A stretch of DNA of 33,008 bases from Flavobacteriaceae bacterium (GCA_021647835.1 JAKITY010000008.1:1-33008), one strand, 5' to 3'. Numbered from the stretch's first letter, positions 23,282 to 32,671 are shown. Notes: generated by a model not told the origin, from the sequence alone. Numbers and translations are program-made.

Positions 23282-23863
23282 TTATCCGTGTACATAAGCA
23301 GAAGTTCCTCTATTTTTCATAAACTCTGCTTCGTATTTGAGTAATGCATTCCATTTTTTATTTACAATTTTCGGATCTTGATATTCTCTTGCAAAACCTA
23401 AAAACGTAGTGTAATGATTGGCTTCAGAAACCATTAGTTCTTTGTAAAATTCTGATAATTCTACGTCTTTTAAATTTTCAGAAAAGACTTTAAAACGCTC
23501 ACAACTCCGCGCTTCAATAAGTGCGGCAACTAATAATCGTTGGATGAGTGCATCTGTTCTGTTAGGAGTTTTAGTAAAAAACGTGTGGATATGCTGTGCG
23601 TAATCATTTCTTCTTGCACGTCCTAAAACCATTCCTCTTTTAGTCATCAGATCATGTACCATTTTAAAATGCTCTAATTCTTCGATAGAAATAGCAATCA
23701 TTTCTTTAACCAATTTAGTATCTTCAGAATAATTAAGAATAATTCCTATGGCATTTGATGAGGCCTTTTGCTCTGCATATGCGTGATCTGTTAAGATTTG
23801 CGCTAAATTGTCATTGGCTATTTCAGCCCAAGAAGTTGTTGTTTCAAATTTAAGTCCAAGCAT
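23282..23863 (-). CDS. miaE: tRNA-(ms2io6A37) hydroxylase (MiaE family)
   Basis: A 193-aa ferritin-like di-iron protein of the MiaE family, which hydroxylates the isopentenyl group of ms2i6A37 in tRNA. Metal-ligand helices are visible: DHAYAEQKAS, SIEELEHFKMVHDLM, ALIEARSCERF and VSEANHYTTFLGFA. I choose the ATG at 23861-23863 (MLGLKFETT) because family members begin this way and because a -7 element at 23906-23913 lies inside the 18-codon upstream extension. The DUF4268 gene follows 10 nt downstream. Confidence 0.9.
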   Translation of the reverse strand: MLGLKFETTTSWAEIANDNLAQILTDHAYAEQKASSNAIGIILNYSEDTKLVKEMIAISIEELEHFKMVHDLMTKRGMVLGRARRNDYAQHIHTFFTKTPNRTDALIQRLLVAALIEARSCERFKVFSENLKDVELSEFYKELMVSEANHYTTFLGFAREYQDPKIVNKKWNALLKYEAEFMKNRGTSAYVHG

Positions 23864-23905
23864 AGTTGAAATAATTTTTAATCTGTTATAAAATATAGTT
23901 TGATG

Positions 23906-23913
23906 CAAATCTA
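23906..23913 (-). promoter_or_regulatory. Bacteroidetes -7 element ahead of miaE
   Basis: On the minus strand, TAGATTTG matches TAnnTTTG and lies about 43 nt before the chosen miaE ATG. No good -33 TTG is seen. It supports the downstream start. Confidence 0.4.
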
Positions 23914-24028
23914 TCATTTTATTTATATATTTTAGGATTCACACTTTGTAGTTCTTAAAAATAAATTTTTTAATATTTGAAAAAACTACAACTCAAATTT
24001 AATTTATCATCAGTTATTGCTATAAGTA

Positions 24029-24058
24029 TTGAATGAATACTTGATTGCAGTATTTTTG
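24029..24058 (+). promoter_or_regulatory. Near-consensus Bacteroidetes promoter for the candidate ncRNA
   Basis: TTG (24029-24031), exactly 19 bp of spacer, then TATTTTTG (24051-24058) matching TAnnTTTG. This is the best-formed promoter in the window, yet no plus-strand reading frame follows it. Transcription would start near 24062-24066, at the edge of the terminal stem described below. Confidence 0.65.
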
Positions 24059-24061
24059 TTT

Positions 24062-24244
24062 TGCAGAGCAGTCGTCAAAGTTTTAAAAACTTACTGAATT
24101 GGCTTGTTATGAGTTGGGATAGAAGTGCCAACAATAGAGAAGCCCCAATAGGATGACTGAATTTAAATATTAATTCTGATTTTACAATATTTAAAGAGGA
24201 TGGAGAAAAAGGTAAAACTTGCATATAATTGAGCCTGCTCTGTA
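24062..24244 (+). ncRNA. Candidate structured non-coding RNA, family unassigned
   Basis: About 183 nt in the 410-bp gap between miaE and dnaX. The ends pair: 24062-24071 with 24235-24244, 10 bp including CAGAGCAG/CTGCTCTG and one G-U. Inside: TCGTC (24072-24076) with GATGA (24152-24156); GGCTT (24101-24105) with AAGCC (24140-24144), enclosing GTTGG (24113-24117) with CCAAC (24128-24132); and TTTAAATATT (24162-24171) with AATATTTAAA (24186-24195). AAGTTTT near 24079 can pair locally or with TAAAACTT near 24220. A near-consensus promoter sits directly upstream. I see no tmRNA, RNase P or SRP signature. A 6S-type RNA is possible but not shown. Confidence 0.55.
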
Positions 24245-24272
24245 TTAAGACTGATAATAAAGGAGTAATTTT

Positions 24273-24912
24273 TTAAATGTCTAAATCTAATTTTTTACGA
24301 AACTCTGCAATAAAAGGGTTTTTCTCTTTTAATTTTTGATATTTTTCTTGAGGAGTGTAAGCATATTTTTTTTCTTCTACTTCATTTACCTCAATAATTA
24401 AGTCGATGCTATAATTGTTTAAATTTTCACGAATAACCTTTAAAATTCGTGGTTTTTGACTATTCAGTTGAGATTGCATTAACTTATTTGGTAAAGTGAT
24501 ATGAATGTTTGAATTTTCAACTCTTGGCGTATCAGCATTCATAATTGATGCAATACTTTTTTTACCATTTTTGATAAGATTATCAACATACTCTTTCCAT
24601 GCTTTCAAGACTTGAATATCAGTAAATTCTGTCTTTGGCATACTACTGTAATCAATAATTTGAACTTCTATATCGTTAATTTCTTTTTGACGCTCTATGC
24701 TTTTTAAAGAAAGTGAAGAAGAACGTTTTCTTACGGATTTTAAACTTGGTGTTTCAAGTTTTACAGGCTCAGAGGTTGCTATCTCCCGCTTTTTATTATA
24801 TGCTGTTGAATTTTCTTTGACAGCAGTTTCTTCAGTAATTTGCACTGTATCAATTTTTTCTTCTACAATGACATGTCCGAAGAATTTTGCAGGAATTATG
24901 TAGTTGTTGTCA
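24273..24912 (-). CDS. dnaX: DnaX tau-specific C-terminal segment, in a shifted frame
   Basis: This frame continues the dnaX coding sequence past the A11 run. It reads DNNYIIPAKFFGHVIVEEKIDT and then 190 more residues, including TDIQVLKAWKEYVDNL, IHITLPNKLMQSQL and PQEKYQKLKEKNPFIAEFRKKLDLDI, which resembles the conserved C-terminus of flavobacterial tau. It has no ATG start of its own near the junction; the first start-like codon is a GTG at 24843-24845. It would be made as the tail of a 571-aa tau if one A is skipped, or two added, in the run at 24913-24923. In E. coli the tau C-terminus binds the replicative helicase and polymerase; the same role is likely here. Confidence 0.8.
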
Positions 24913-25989
24913 TTTTTTTTTTTCTCTATCGAAAGTGATAGAGGAAATTTGCATAAGTGCTAATTCAACGAGCAATCGTTGATTTTTGCTGGTTTTGTAT
25001 TTTAAATCACAGTCATTTGCCTTTTCAATTCCTTTGAGTAAAAACTGCATTGATGCTTTTTTTGATTGTTCGAGATAGCGTTTTTTAGCATTATCTCCAA
25101 CTTCAAGTAATTGAACGGTTTCGGAATCTTTTGCTACCAATAAATCTCTGAAATGTGATGCCAAGCCACTGATAAAATGGTGTCCGTCAAACCCTTTCGA
25201 AAGAATTTCATTAAACTGAATTAATACTTTTGGTATATCATTGGCAAGTAATAAATTGGTCATTTTAAAATATTCATCGTAGTCTAAAACGTTGAGATTC
25301 TCTGTTACTTCCTGTCGTGTCAATTCACTTCCAGAGAAACTAATAACTCTATCAAAAATAGAAAGAGCGTCTCGCATTGCGCCATCTGCTTTTTGTGCAA
25401 TAATATGCAACGCATCATCATCAGCATTGATATTTTCTTTTTGAGCAACTATTTTCAAGTAATTCTTAACATCAATAACAGAAATTCTCTTAAAATCAAA
25501 TATTTGACATCGAGAAAGTATTGTCGGTATAATTTTATGCTTTTCTGTAGTTGCAAGAATAAAAATTGCATGTGCTGGCGGTTCTTCTAAAGTTTTTAGG
25601 AAAGCATTAAATGCTGCTTGAGATAACATATGAACCTCATCAATAATATATACCTTGTATTTACCAACTTGTGGAGGAATCCGAACTTGTTCAGTTAAAT
25701 TTCTAATATCATCCACCGAATTATTTGATGCAGCATCTAATTCGAAAATATTAAAAGCAAAATCTTCATCAGGATTTATTTCTGTTTGCCCATCTTGATT
25801 GATTTTTTTTGCAAGAATACGCGCACATGTTGTTTTACCAACTCCTCGAGGACCTGTAAATAATAGTGCTTGTGCAAGATGATTGTTTTTTATTGCATTT
25901 TCCAGTGTACTGGTAATTGCTTTTTGACCAATAACATCGTCAAATGTTTGTGGTCTATACTTACGTGCTGATACAATAAAGTGTTCCAT
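24910..25989 (-). CDS. dnaX: DNA polymerase III subunit gamma/tau, gamma-length product
   Basis: A 359-aa AAA+ clamp-loader ATPase. Walker A is GPRGVGKT (46-53) and Walker B is IIDEVH (D117, E118), with sensor/arginine-finger SRC (in PTILSRCQIFDF). Domain III ends near LLVELALMQISSITFD. E. coli DnaX has a four-Cys zinc module between Walker A and B; here the region is KKINQDGQTEINPDEDFAFN with no cysteine cluster, apparently as in other Bacteroidetes. The frame stops at TGA directly after eleven A residues (T11 at 24913-24923 on the plus strand). The product would therefore be a natural gamma subunit with domains I-III only. It follows the acyl-CoA synthetase gene by 35 nt. Confidence 0.95.
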   Translation of the reverse strand: MEHFIVSARKYRPQTFDDVIGQKAITSTLENAIKNNHLAQALLFTGPRGVGKTTCARILAKKINQDGQTEINPDEDFAFNIFELDAASNNSVDDIRNLTEQVRIPPQVGKYKVYIIDEVHMLSQAAFNAFLKTLEEPPAHAIFILATTEKHKIIPTILSRCQIFDFKRISVIDVKNYLKIVAQKENINADDDALHIIAQKADGAMRDALSIFDRVISFSGSELTRQEVTENLNVLDYDEYFKMTNLLLANDIPKVLIQFNEILSKGFDGHHFISGLASHFRDLLVAKDSETVQLLEVGDNAKKRYLEQSKKASMQFLLKGIEKANDCDLKYKTSKNQRLLVELALMQISSITFDREKKK

Positions 25990-26024
25990 TAATGAAAGAG
26001 AATTATAATAAAAAAAAATACGTA

Positions 26025-27791
26025 TTAACGATAAATTTTATCGTATAAATCTTGATAAATTTGTTTGATGATTTTTCGTTTCATTTTCATTGTTGGTGTT
26101 AAATGACCACCGTCAACAGTCCATTCATCTGGAGTTAATTCAAAACGTTTGATTGTTTCCCATTTTGCAAATTTGCAATTACAGGCATTAATTTCTTCTT
26201 GAATTCTATCAATTATTTTTTGATTTGAAACTAATTCTTTTTTATTCGAAAAAGTAATTCCCTCATCTTCAGCCCATTGTTTTAAATATTCAAAATTTGG
26301 TTGAATGATTGCTGCTGGCATTTTTTCGCCTTCGCCTACAACCATTATTTGTTCAATAAAGAAAGATTGTTTTAAGACGCCTTCTAATAAAGGTGGTACA
26401 ACGTATTTACCTCCAGAAGTTTTAAACATTTCCTTTTTACGCCCAGTAATTTTTAAGAATCCATCTTCATCAATCATACCTTTATCACCTGTATAAAAAT
26501 AACCGTTTTGTAATACTTCTGTAGTTTTTTCAGGATCTTTATAATAGCCTAACATTACATTTGGTCCTTTTACTAATATTTCTCCATCTTCAGCAATTTT
26601 CACTTCTACTTTGTCAATGATTCTTCCAACAGTTCCTACTTTAAACCCTTTATTGTTCAATTCATTAACAGAAACAACTGGTGATGTTTCTGTCAGTCCA
26701 TACCCTTCCATAATTGGCATATCTGCTGCTGCAAAAACACGTGTAAGTCTTGGTTGTAAGGCTGCGCTTCCAGAAACCATCAACTTTAGATTCCCTCCTA
26801 ATGCTGCTTGCCATTTGGTGAAAATTAATTTTCTCGCAATTTTTAATTGAGTTTCATACCACCAACCATTGGCTCCATAAGGTTCATATTTTAGCCCTAA
26901 ATCAATTGCCCAAAAGAATAATTTCTTTTTTATTCCTGACAATTCATTTCCTTTTGCGTAGATTTTATCATATATTTTCTCATACAGTCGAGGAACAGCT
27001 GTCATCACATCTGGTTTTATTTCTTGCGCATTTTCGGTTAATTTTTCAATACCCTCTGCAAAGTAAATTTCTACACCACAATATTGATATAAGTATAAAA
27101 TTTCACGCTCAAAAACATGACAAACAGGCAAAAAACTTAGTCCTTTACTACCTTTTTCGAGAGGTACTCTTTTTTCGCTTGCCAATACATTTGAAACCAT
27201 ATTACCATGAGATAGCATAACGCCTTTTGGTTTTCCTGTGGTTCCTGAAGTGTAAATTAAAGTCGCTAAAGTATTTGAAGTAACGGCATTTTTACGCTCT
27301 TCAACCTCATTTTGGTTACTATCATCTTTTCCTAATTCTAAAACTTCATTCCAGTTCTTTTCTCCATCAATATCATTAAAAGTAAATACACCCTTAAGTT
27401 TGGTTTTGTCTTTTATTTGATTCAGTTTTTTTATAATACTATCATCAGAAACAAAGCAATATATAGATTCAGAGTGATTTAATACATACTCGTAATCGTC
27501 TTTAGAAATGGTTGGATAAATAGGGACACTTTGCGCACCAATTTGTAATATACCAATATCACAAACATTCCATTCAGTTCTATTATTAGTAGAAATTATT
27601 GCAATTTTATCATTTGGTTGCACGCCAAGACGCAACAAGCCTCTACTAATTGCATTTGCTTTGTCTATATACTCTTGAGTAGAAGTAGAAACCCATTTAC
27701 CGTTATGCTTTGTGGTAAGTGCCTTTTTAAGATTGTGTTTTTCAAGTTGATAATAAGGAAAATCAAAAAGACGCGTAATTTCTATAGACAT
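26025..27791 (-). CDS. Long-chain acyl-CoA synthetase (AMP-forming)
   Basis: A 588-aa adenylate-forming enzyme that activates fatty acids to acyl-CoA through an acyl-AMP. Motifs: the phosphate-binding loop YTSGTTGKPKG (180-190), the acyl-binding/adenylate motif GYGLTETSP, YTGDKGMIDEDGFLKITGRKKEMF, and the catalytic-lysine region near the end (LTPTMKMKRK). The length fits the bacterial FadD15-like / FAA1-type group. No signal peptide. It is downstream of the ATP-grasp gene by 69 nt and upstream of dnaX by 35 nt, all on the same strand. Confidence 0.93.
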   Translation of the reverse strand: MSIEITRLFDFPYYQLEKHNLKKALTTKHNGKWVSTSTQEYIDKANAISRGLLRLGVQPNDKIAIISTNNRTEWNVCDIGILQIGAQSVPIYPTISKDDYEYVLNHSESIYCFVSDDSIIKKLNQIKDKTKLKGVFTFNDIDGEKNWNEVLELGKDDSNQNEVEERKNAVTSNTLATLIYTSGTTGKPKGVMLSHGNMVSNVLASEKRVPLEKGSKGLSFLPVCHVFEREILYLYQYCGVEIYFAEGIEKLTENAQEIKPDVMTAVPRLYEKIYDKIYAKGNELSGIKKKLFFWAIDLGLKYEPYGANGWWYETQLKIARKLIFTKWQAALGGNLKLMVSGSAALQPRLTRVFAAADMPIMEGYGLTETSPVVSVNELNNKGFKVGTVGRIIDKVEVKIAEDGEILVKGPNVMLGYYKDPEKTTEVLQNGYFYTGDKGMIDEDGFLKITGRKKEMFKTSGGKYVVPPLLEGVLKQSFFIEQIMVVGEGEKMPAAIIQPNFEYLKQWAEDEGITFSNKKELVSNQKIIDRIQEEINACNCKFAKWETIKRFELTPDEWTVDGGHLTPTMKMKRKIIKQIYQDLYDKIYR

Positions 27792-27860
27792 GGTTAAATT
27801 GATTTGTGAAATTGCAAGTTACAAAATAATAAGATAAAATATCAAATTATTTTAAACCAA

Positions 27861-28937
27861 TTATATTTTTTGATTATATGAATTTGAAAGGTCGAAATTT
27901 TTAGTTTCTTCAATTATTTCTTTAAACAAAGGGTGTTTCATATAGCCTCCATACGCATAATCTGCTCCAGAAACATTAGTACGTTCATTGGCCTCAATAA
28001 TTACGGGTCCGTCATTAGAAATAGCAATATCCCATCCAATATATCTGTCAGGTAAATAAGTTGTAGCTTTGATTGTTAAATCACAAATTTCCTTGAAGTA
28101 TGGCAATTTAAATCCTCCAAAAACAAAATCACTATCAGGATGTTTAGTTAACTTACCCCCTCCAAATTCTGCAAACTGGCGACCAACATTACCTAATGAC
28201 CCAGCTTCTAAATCTATACTTACAAAAAAACCACCTGCATGGGAGTTGTCAATAACGCTATTGCCAACTCCAAACCTCATTAATCCTGATAAATTGTGAA
28301 TAGTTCCTTTTTTATCAATGTATGTTTCGATTCTTATAGTATTTATACAATCAGAATGTATTTTGTTGATTGCATTATGTTGTACAATAACTTCTTCATG
28401 GATACAATTGTTTTCAATAAGTGAGTCGCCATTTTGATTAATATCCTCTTCTAAAGTTGCTTTATCAATCTTAAAACAACCTTTTCCTCCAAACAATGAT
28501 AATGGTTTTATAAATATACTTTTATAATTAGATTCTTGAAAAACATGATTAAAAAAAGCAATTAAACTTTCTTTATTTTTAATAGGAAATTTGTTACCAT
28601 CATAAAAAAAAACAGAATCTAAATTGTAACTAATTAATTTTGGAATTGGAAGGTTGTTTTTGTCGCAAAAAATAGAGAATTTCAACTTGTCTGCCATAAT
28701 GTTTACATATTCATCCTTGTGATAATCAGGATAAAATTGAATCCTACGACACTCCTTAGTGCTTAGGTAATCTTTATAGTTTGTGACTTCTTTACGATAT
28801 AAATATTTGAAATAATAAAAAGGAATTTCTTTTTTAGTTATCCATAAGTACATAAGTTCCTTAAGCATTTTCGGAATGCTCTTTTTTCTTTTATCCTTTA
28901 GAAATACATAAATACGATTTTTCTTTGAATTAGCCAT
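27861..28937 (-). CDS. Sugar-transfer-associated ATP-grasp protein
   Basis: A 358-aa protein of the ATP-grasp fold, most like the sugar-transfer-associated group (ATPgrasp_ST). The N-terminal ~60 residues are basic. ATP-binding strands include FIKPLSLFGGKGCFKI; NTIRIETYI and GLMRFGVGNSVIDNSHAGGFFVSIDLEAG are typical of the group, as is the metal-binding end GWDIAISNDGPVIIEANERTNV. Relatives occur near polysaccharide and lipopolysaccharide genes, and their substrates are mostly unknown. No glycosyltransferases are adjacent here; it sits 41 nt after purL, so its cargo cannot be guessed from context. Confidence 0.85.
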   Translation of the reverse strand: MANSKKNRIYVFLKDKRKKSIPKMLKELMYLWITKKEIPFYYFKYLYRKEVTNYKDYLSTKECRRIQFYPDYHKDEYVNIMADKLKFSIFCDKNNLPIPKLISYNLDSVFFYDGNKFPIKNKESLIAFFNHVFQESNYKSIFIKPLSLFGGKGCFKIDKATLEEDINQNGDSLIENNCIHEEVIVQHNAINKIHSDCINTIRIETYIDKKGTIHNLSGLMRFGVGNSVIDNSHAGGFFVSIDLEAGSLGNVGRQFAEFGGGKLTKHPDSDFVFGGFKLPYFKEICDLTIKATTYLPDRYIGWDIAISNDGPVIIEANERTNVSGADYAYGGYMKHPLFKEIIEETKNFDLSNSYNQKI

Positions 28938-28978
28938 TTGAATTTTTCTTCTTTCAAATGTAATAAATATTAAAGAAA

Positions 28979-31900
28979 CTATCTATTTTCAATCCACTTT
29001 CTTGCATTTACAAATGCTTCTAACCAAGGAGAAACTTCATCTTTTCTTCCCTTTGGATAATTTGCCCAATTCCATTGAAAAGTAGAACGTTCGATGTGAG
29101 GCATCGTAACTAAATGCCTTCCTGATTTGTCGCACATCATTGCAGTATTAAAATCAGAACCATTTGGATTGTTCGGGTAGCCTTCATAACCATATTTCGC
29201 AACAATATTATATTTTTCTTCAGCATAAGGAAGGTCAAACTTCCCTTCTCCATGAGAAATCCAAACCCCTAATTCACAGCCTGTTAATGTAGAAAGCATT
29301 GCGGAATTGTTTTCTTGAATTTTAACAGATGTAAAAGAACTTTCATGCTTTTTAGAGTCGTTATGTATCAACTTGCCATGTACTTTATGTTCAGGATTGA
29401 TAAGGTCTAATTCCATCCATAATTGTGCGCCATTACAAATGCCAACTGATAAAGTGTCATCTCTTTTAAAGAAGTTTTTCAATGTAGTATTTGCTTTTTC
29501 GTTGTATTTAAATGCTCCAGCCCAACCTTTTGCAGAGCCTAAAACATCAGAGTTTGAAAAACCACCAACAGCACCAATAAATTGGATATCTTTTAATGTT
29601 TCTCGCCCAGAAATTAGATCAGTCATATGTACATCTTTCACGTCAAACCCTGCTAAATACATAGCGTTTGCCATTTCTCGTTCAGAGTTACTTCCTTTTT
29701 CACGTATGATGGCTGCTTTTGGTTTCAACTTATAACCAGATAGCATATTGTTTAATTTACCAGTAAAATTCTTAGGAAACACGTATTTTAAAGATTGATT
29801 TTTGTAGTTATCAAATCGCTCTTTTGCCAAACCATTTTCGGTTTGTTTTTGGTCGAGTAGGAAGGAGGTCTTATACCAAACATCTCTCAATTCAGAAATA
29901 GAAAAATTAAATTTATCAGAACTATTTTTAAGGTTTAATGTATCGTTTTCAGTTACGTTTCCGATATTAAAGAACTCTATATTTGCATCATTCAGTACTT
30001 TTTCTATCGAATTGTTTACAGGCTGAATTACAATTCCGGTATTTTCCGAAAACAATAATTTTACTGAATCTTTTTCTTTTATTTCTGATACATCTATATC
30101 TGCACCTAAATTATTTTCAGCGAAACACATTTCGAGTAAAGTGGCAATCAATCCGCCAGAAGCAACATCATGCCCTGCAACAATTTGACCTTTTTTAATC
30201 AATGATTGCATCGTATTAAAAACGGTTTTAACATACAATGCACTTTTTACATTCGGAGTTTCATTTCCTATTTTACTTAACGTTTGTGCAAAAGAGCTCC
30301 CGCCAAGTTTAAAATTATCTTGAGAAATATTGATATAATAAACATTTCCTTTATCAGCCTGAAAAATAGGCTCAACTATGTTTGTAATATCGTTACAATT
30401 TGCAGCCGCAGAAATAATCACAGTTCCTGGAGAAATAACCTCTTCGTTAGGATATTTTTGCTTCATTGATAGAGAATCTTTTCCTGTAGGAACGTTGATT
30501 CCTAAGTCAATAGCAAATTCGGAAACTGCTTGAACAGCTTTATATAATCTTGCATCTTCACCTTCGTTTTTACAAGGCCACATCCAGTTTGCAGATAGTG
30601 AAACTGACTGTAAGCCATCTTTTAATGGTGCCCAAATAATATTGGTCAAAGCCTCAGTAATAGAATTTCTACTTCCAGCAATAGGATTTATCAAACCTGA
30701 AATAGGAGAGTGTCCAATAGAAGTGGCAATTCCTTCTTTTCCTTTATAATCAAGTGCCATAACACCAACATTATTCAACGGAATTTGCAATGCGCCAACA
30801 CATTGTTGTTTGGCAACTTTTCCACCAACACAGCGATCTACTTTGTTGGTTAGCCAATCTTTACACGCAACAGCCTCGAGTTGTAAAACTTGATTTAAAT
30901 ATTCATAAAATTTATTAGAATCATAAGTGATTTCGCTATATTCTCTATCTATGGTTACATCATTTAGTATTGTTTTTGGAGAACTTCCAAACATATCTTC
31001 GAGTGAAAAATCCATAGGTATGTCACCTTTAGTTTTCGATTCAAAAGTAAAACGATTATCATTTGTTACATAGCCAACAGTGTACATTGGCGAGCGTTCT
31101 CTGTCAGCAACTTTTTGGAGTGTTTCTAAGTGTTTTTTGGCAATAATAAGTCCCATTCTTTCTTGAGATTCATTACCGATAATTTCTTTGGCTGATAACG
31201 TTGGGTCACCAACAGGTAATTTATCTAAATCAATTTTTCCGCCAGTATCTTCAACCAATTCTGACAAGCAATTTAAGTGTCCGCCAGCGCCATGATCGTG
31301 AATAGAAACGATAAAATTCTCTTCACTTTCTACCATTCCTCTAATTGTATTTGCAATACGTTTTTGCATTTCTGGATTACTACGTTGTACGGCATTCAAC
31401 TCAATTCCTGATGAAAATACTCCTGTGTCAGCCGATGAAACGGCTGCGCCTCCCATACCAATTCTATAATTTTCTCCTCCAAGAAGTACGATTTTTTCTC
31501 CAGTTTTTGGCGTGTATTTTAATGCTTGATTTAATTTTCCATAACCAATTCCTCCTGCTTGCATAATGACTTTGTCGTAACCAAGTTTGCGCTTCTCGAT
31601 TCCGCTAGAAATGACATCGCATTTTTCATTATGTTCAAAAGTTAAAATAGAACCACAAATTAATGGTTGCCCAAATTTGTTTCCAAAATCGGATGCACCA
31701 TTTGATGCTTTTATCAGAATATCAATTGGAGTTTGATATAACCAATTACGTTGATTCATTGTTTTTTCCCAAGGTTTGTCTTCATTTAGTCTTGAATATG
31801 AAGTCATATATACTGCTGTTCCTGCTAATGGAAGGGATCCTTTTCCTCCTGCAAGTCGATCTCTAATTTCTCCTCCAGAACCTGTTGCTGCACCATTAAA

Positions 31901-32671
31901 AGGTTCAACTGTTGTTGGAAAATTATGTGTTTCGGCTTTTAAAGAAATAACAGAGTCAAATTCTGTAGATTGATAATAACCTGGAATATCAGCACGCTTT
32001 GGTGCAAATTGCTCCACTTTTGGGCCTTTTATAAATGCTACATTGTCTTTGTATGCTGATACAATATCGTTATGATTTTGTTTAGAAGTTTCCTTAATTA
32101 ATTCAAAAAGAGATGTTGGCATTTCTTTACCATCAATAATAAATGTTCCGTTAAATATTTTGTGACGGCAGTGTTCAGAGTTTACTTGAGAAAACCCGAA
32201 AACTTCAGAATCGGTTAGATTTCTACCAATTTTTATAGCAACATTTTCTAAATATTCAATTTCTTCATCGTTTAATGCCAATCCTTCTTGTTGATTGTAT
32301 GCTGAAATATTTTTTATTTCTAAAATAGGTTCAGGTTGAATATCAATAGTAAAAATTTCTTGATCTAATCTATTATACTTTTCAGATATCATAGGGTCAA
32401 AATCAGTAGAATTTTCATCAGTAATAAAAAACTCTTCAATTCTGATAATTTCATTGACTCCCATATTTTGGGTAATTTCAACAGCATTGGTGCTCCAAGG
32501 AGTAATCATTGCTGCTCTTGGTCCAATAAAAAAAGCGTTTAAAGACGCCGAATTTACTTTTGGTTGATTGCCAAAAAGCCACACTAATTTTGAGATTGTA
32601 TTGGTTGATAATTCTTTTGTTGTTTGAACAGCAAAAATTTTACTGTTTGTGTTTCCAAAGAAATGAATCAT
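28979..32671 (-). CDS. purL: Phosphoribosylformylglycinamidine synthase (single-chain PurL)
   Basis: A 1230-aa single-chain FGAM synthase, catalysing the ATP- and glutamine-dependent FGAR-to-FGAM step of purine synthesis. It has an N-terminal PurS-like part, two AIRS-type halves (HNFPTTVEPFNGAATGSGGEIRD; GHDVASGGL), and a C-terminal glutaminase domain with nucleophile C1079 in SVGICNGAQ and the His/Glu region TMPHIERSTFQWNW. I choose the ATG at 32669-32671 (MIHFFGN), the family-typical start, over a TTG 11 codons upstream that overlaps the -7 element. It is divergent from the carbonic anhydrase gene. Confidence 0.97.
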   Translation of the reverse strand: MIHFFGNTNSKIFAVQTTKELSTNTISKLVWLFGNQPKVNSASLNAFFIGPRAAMITPWSTNAVEITQNMGVNEIIRIEEFFITDENSTDFDPMISEKYNRLDQEIFTIDIQPEPILEIKNISAYNQQEGLALNDEEIEYLENVAIKIGRNLTDSEVFGFSQVNSEHCRHKIFNGTFIIDGKEMPTSLFELIKETSKQNHNDIVSAYKDNVAFIKGPKVEQFAPKRADIPGYYQSTEFDSVISLKAETHNFPTTVEPFNGAATGSGGEIRDRLAGGKGSLPLAGTAVYMTSYSRLNEDKPWEKTMNQRNWLYQTPIDILIKASNGASDFGNKFGQPLICGSILTFEHNEKCDVISSGIEKRKLGYDKVIMQAGGIGYGKLNQALKYTPKTGEKIVLLGGENYRIGMGGAAVSSADTGVFSSGIELNAVQRSNPEMQKRIANTIRGMVESEENFIVSIHDHGAGGHLNCLSELVEDTGGKIDLDKLPVGDPTLSAKEIIGNESQERMGLIIAKKHLETLQKVADRERSPMYTVGYVTNDNRFTFESKTKGDIPMDFSLEDMFGSSPKTILNDVTIDREYSEITYDSNKFYEYLNQVLQLEAVACKDWLTNKVDRCVGGKVAKQQCVGALQIPLNNVGVMALDYKGKEGIATSIGHSPISGLINPIAGSRNSITEALTNIIWAPLKDGLQSVSLSANWMWPCKNEGEDARLYKAVQAVSEFAIDLGINVPTGKDSLSMKQKYPNEEVISPGTVIISAAANCNDITNIVEPIFQADKGNVYYINISQDNFKLGGSSFAQTLSKIGNETPNVKSALYVKTVFNTMQSLIKKGQIVAGHDVASGGLIATLLEMCFAENNLGADIDVSEIKEKDSVKLLFSENTGIVIQPVNNSIEKVLNDANIEFFNIGNVTENDTLNLKNSSDKFNFSISELRDVWYKTSFLLDQKQTENGLAKERFDNYKNQSLKYVFPKNFTGKLNNMLSGYKLKPKAAIIREKGSNSEREMANAMYLAGFDVKDVHMTDLISGRETLKDIQFIGAVGGFSNSDVLGSAKGWAGAFKYNEKANTTLKNFFKRDDTLSVGICNGAQLWMELDLINPEHKVHGKLIHNDSKKHESSFTSVKIQENNSAMLSTLTGCELGVWISHGEGKFDLPYAEEKYNIVAKYGYEGYPNNPNGSDFNTAMMCDKSGRHLVTMPHIERSTFQWNWANYPKGRKDEVSPWLEAFVNARKWIENR

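Noticed and set aside
23864-23917. Longer miaE start
   Set aside because: The added 18 residues are atypical and overlap a TAnnTTTG element; family members begin at MLGLK.
24062-24244. tmRNA, RNase P RNA or SRP RNA identity for the structured region
   Set aside because: None of their core motifs is present (no tRNA-like CCA end, no RNase P conserved cores, no SRP GGAA-loop helix); left unassigned.
24273-24845. Separate 190-aa gene starting at GTG 24843
   Set aside because: The frame continues upstream without interruption to the A11 run, and its sequence looks like the tau C-terminus; it is better read as part of dnaX.
26305-27220. Plus-strand frames inside the acyl-CoA synthetase gene
   Set aside because: Antisense shadows of a conserved enzyme gene.
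29373-31973. Several plus-strand frames inside purL
   Set aside because: All are antisense shadows of purL without promoters or recognisable domains.
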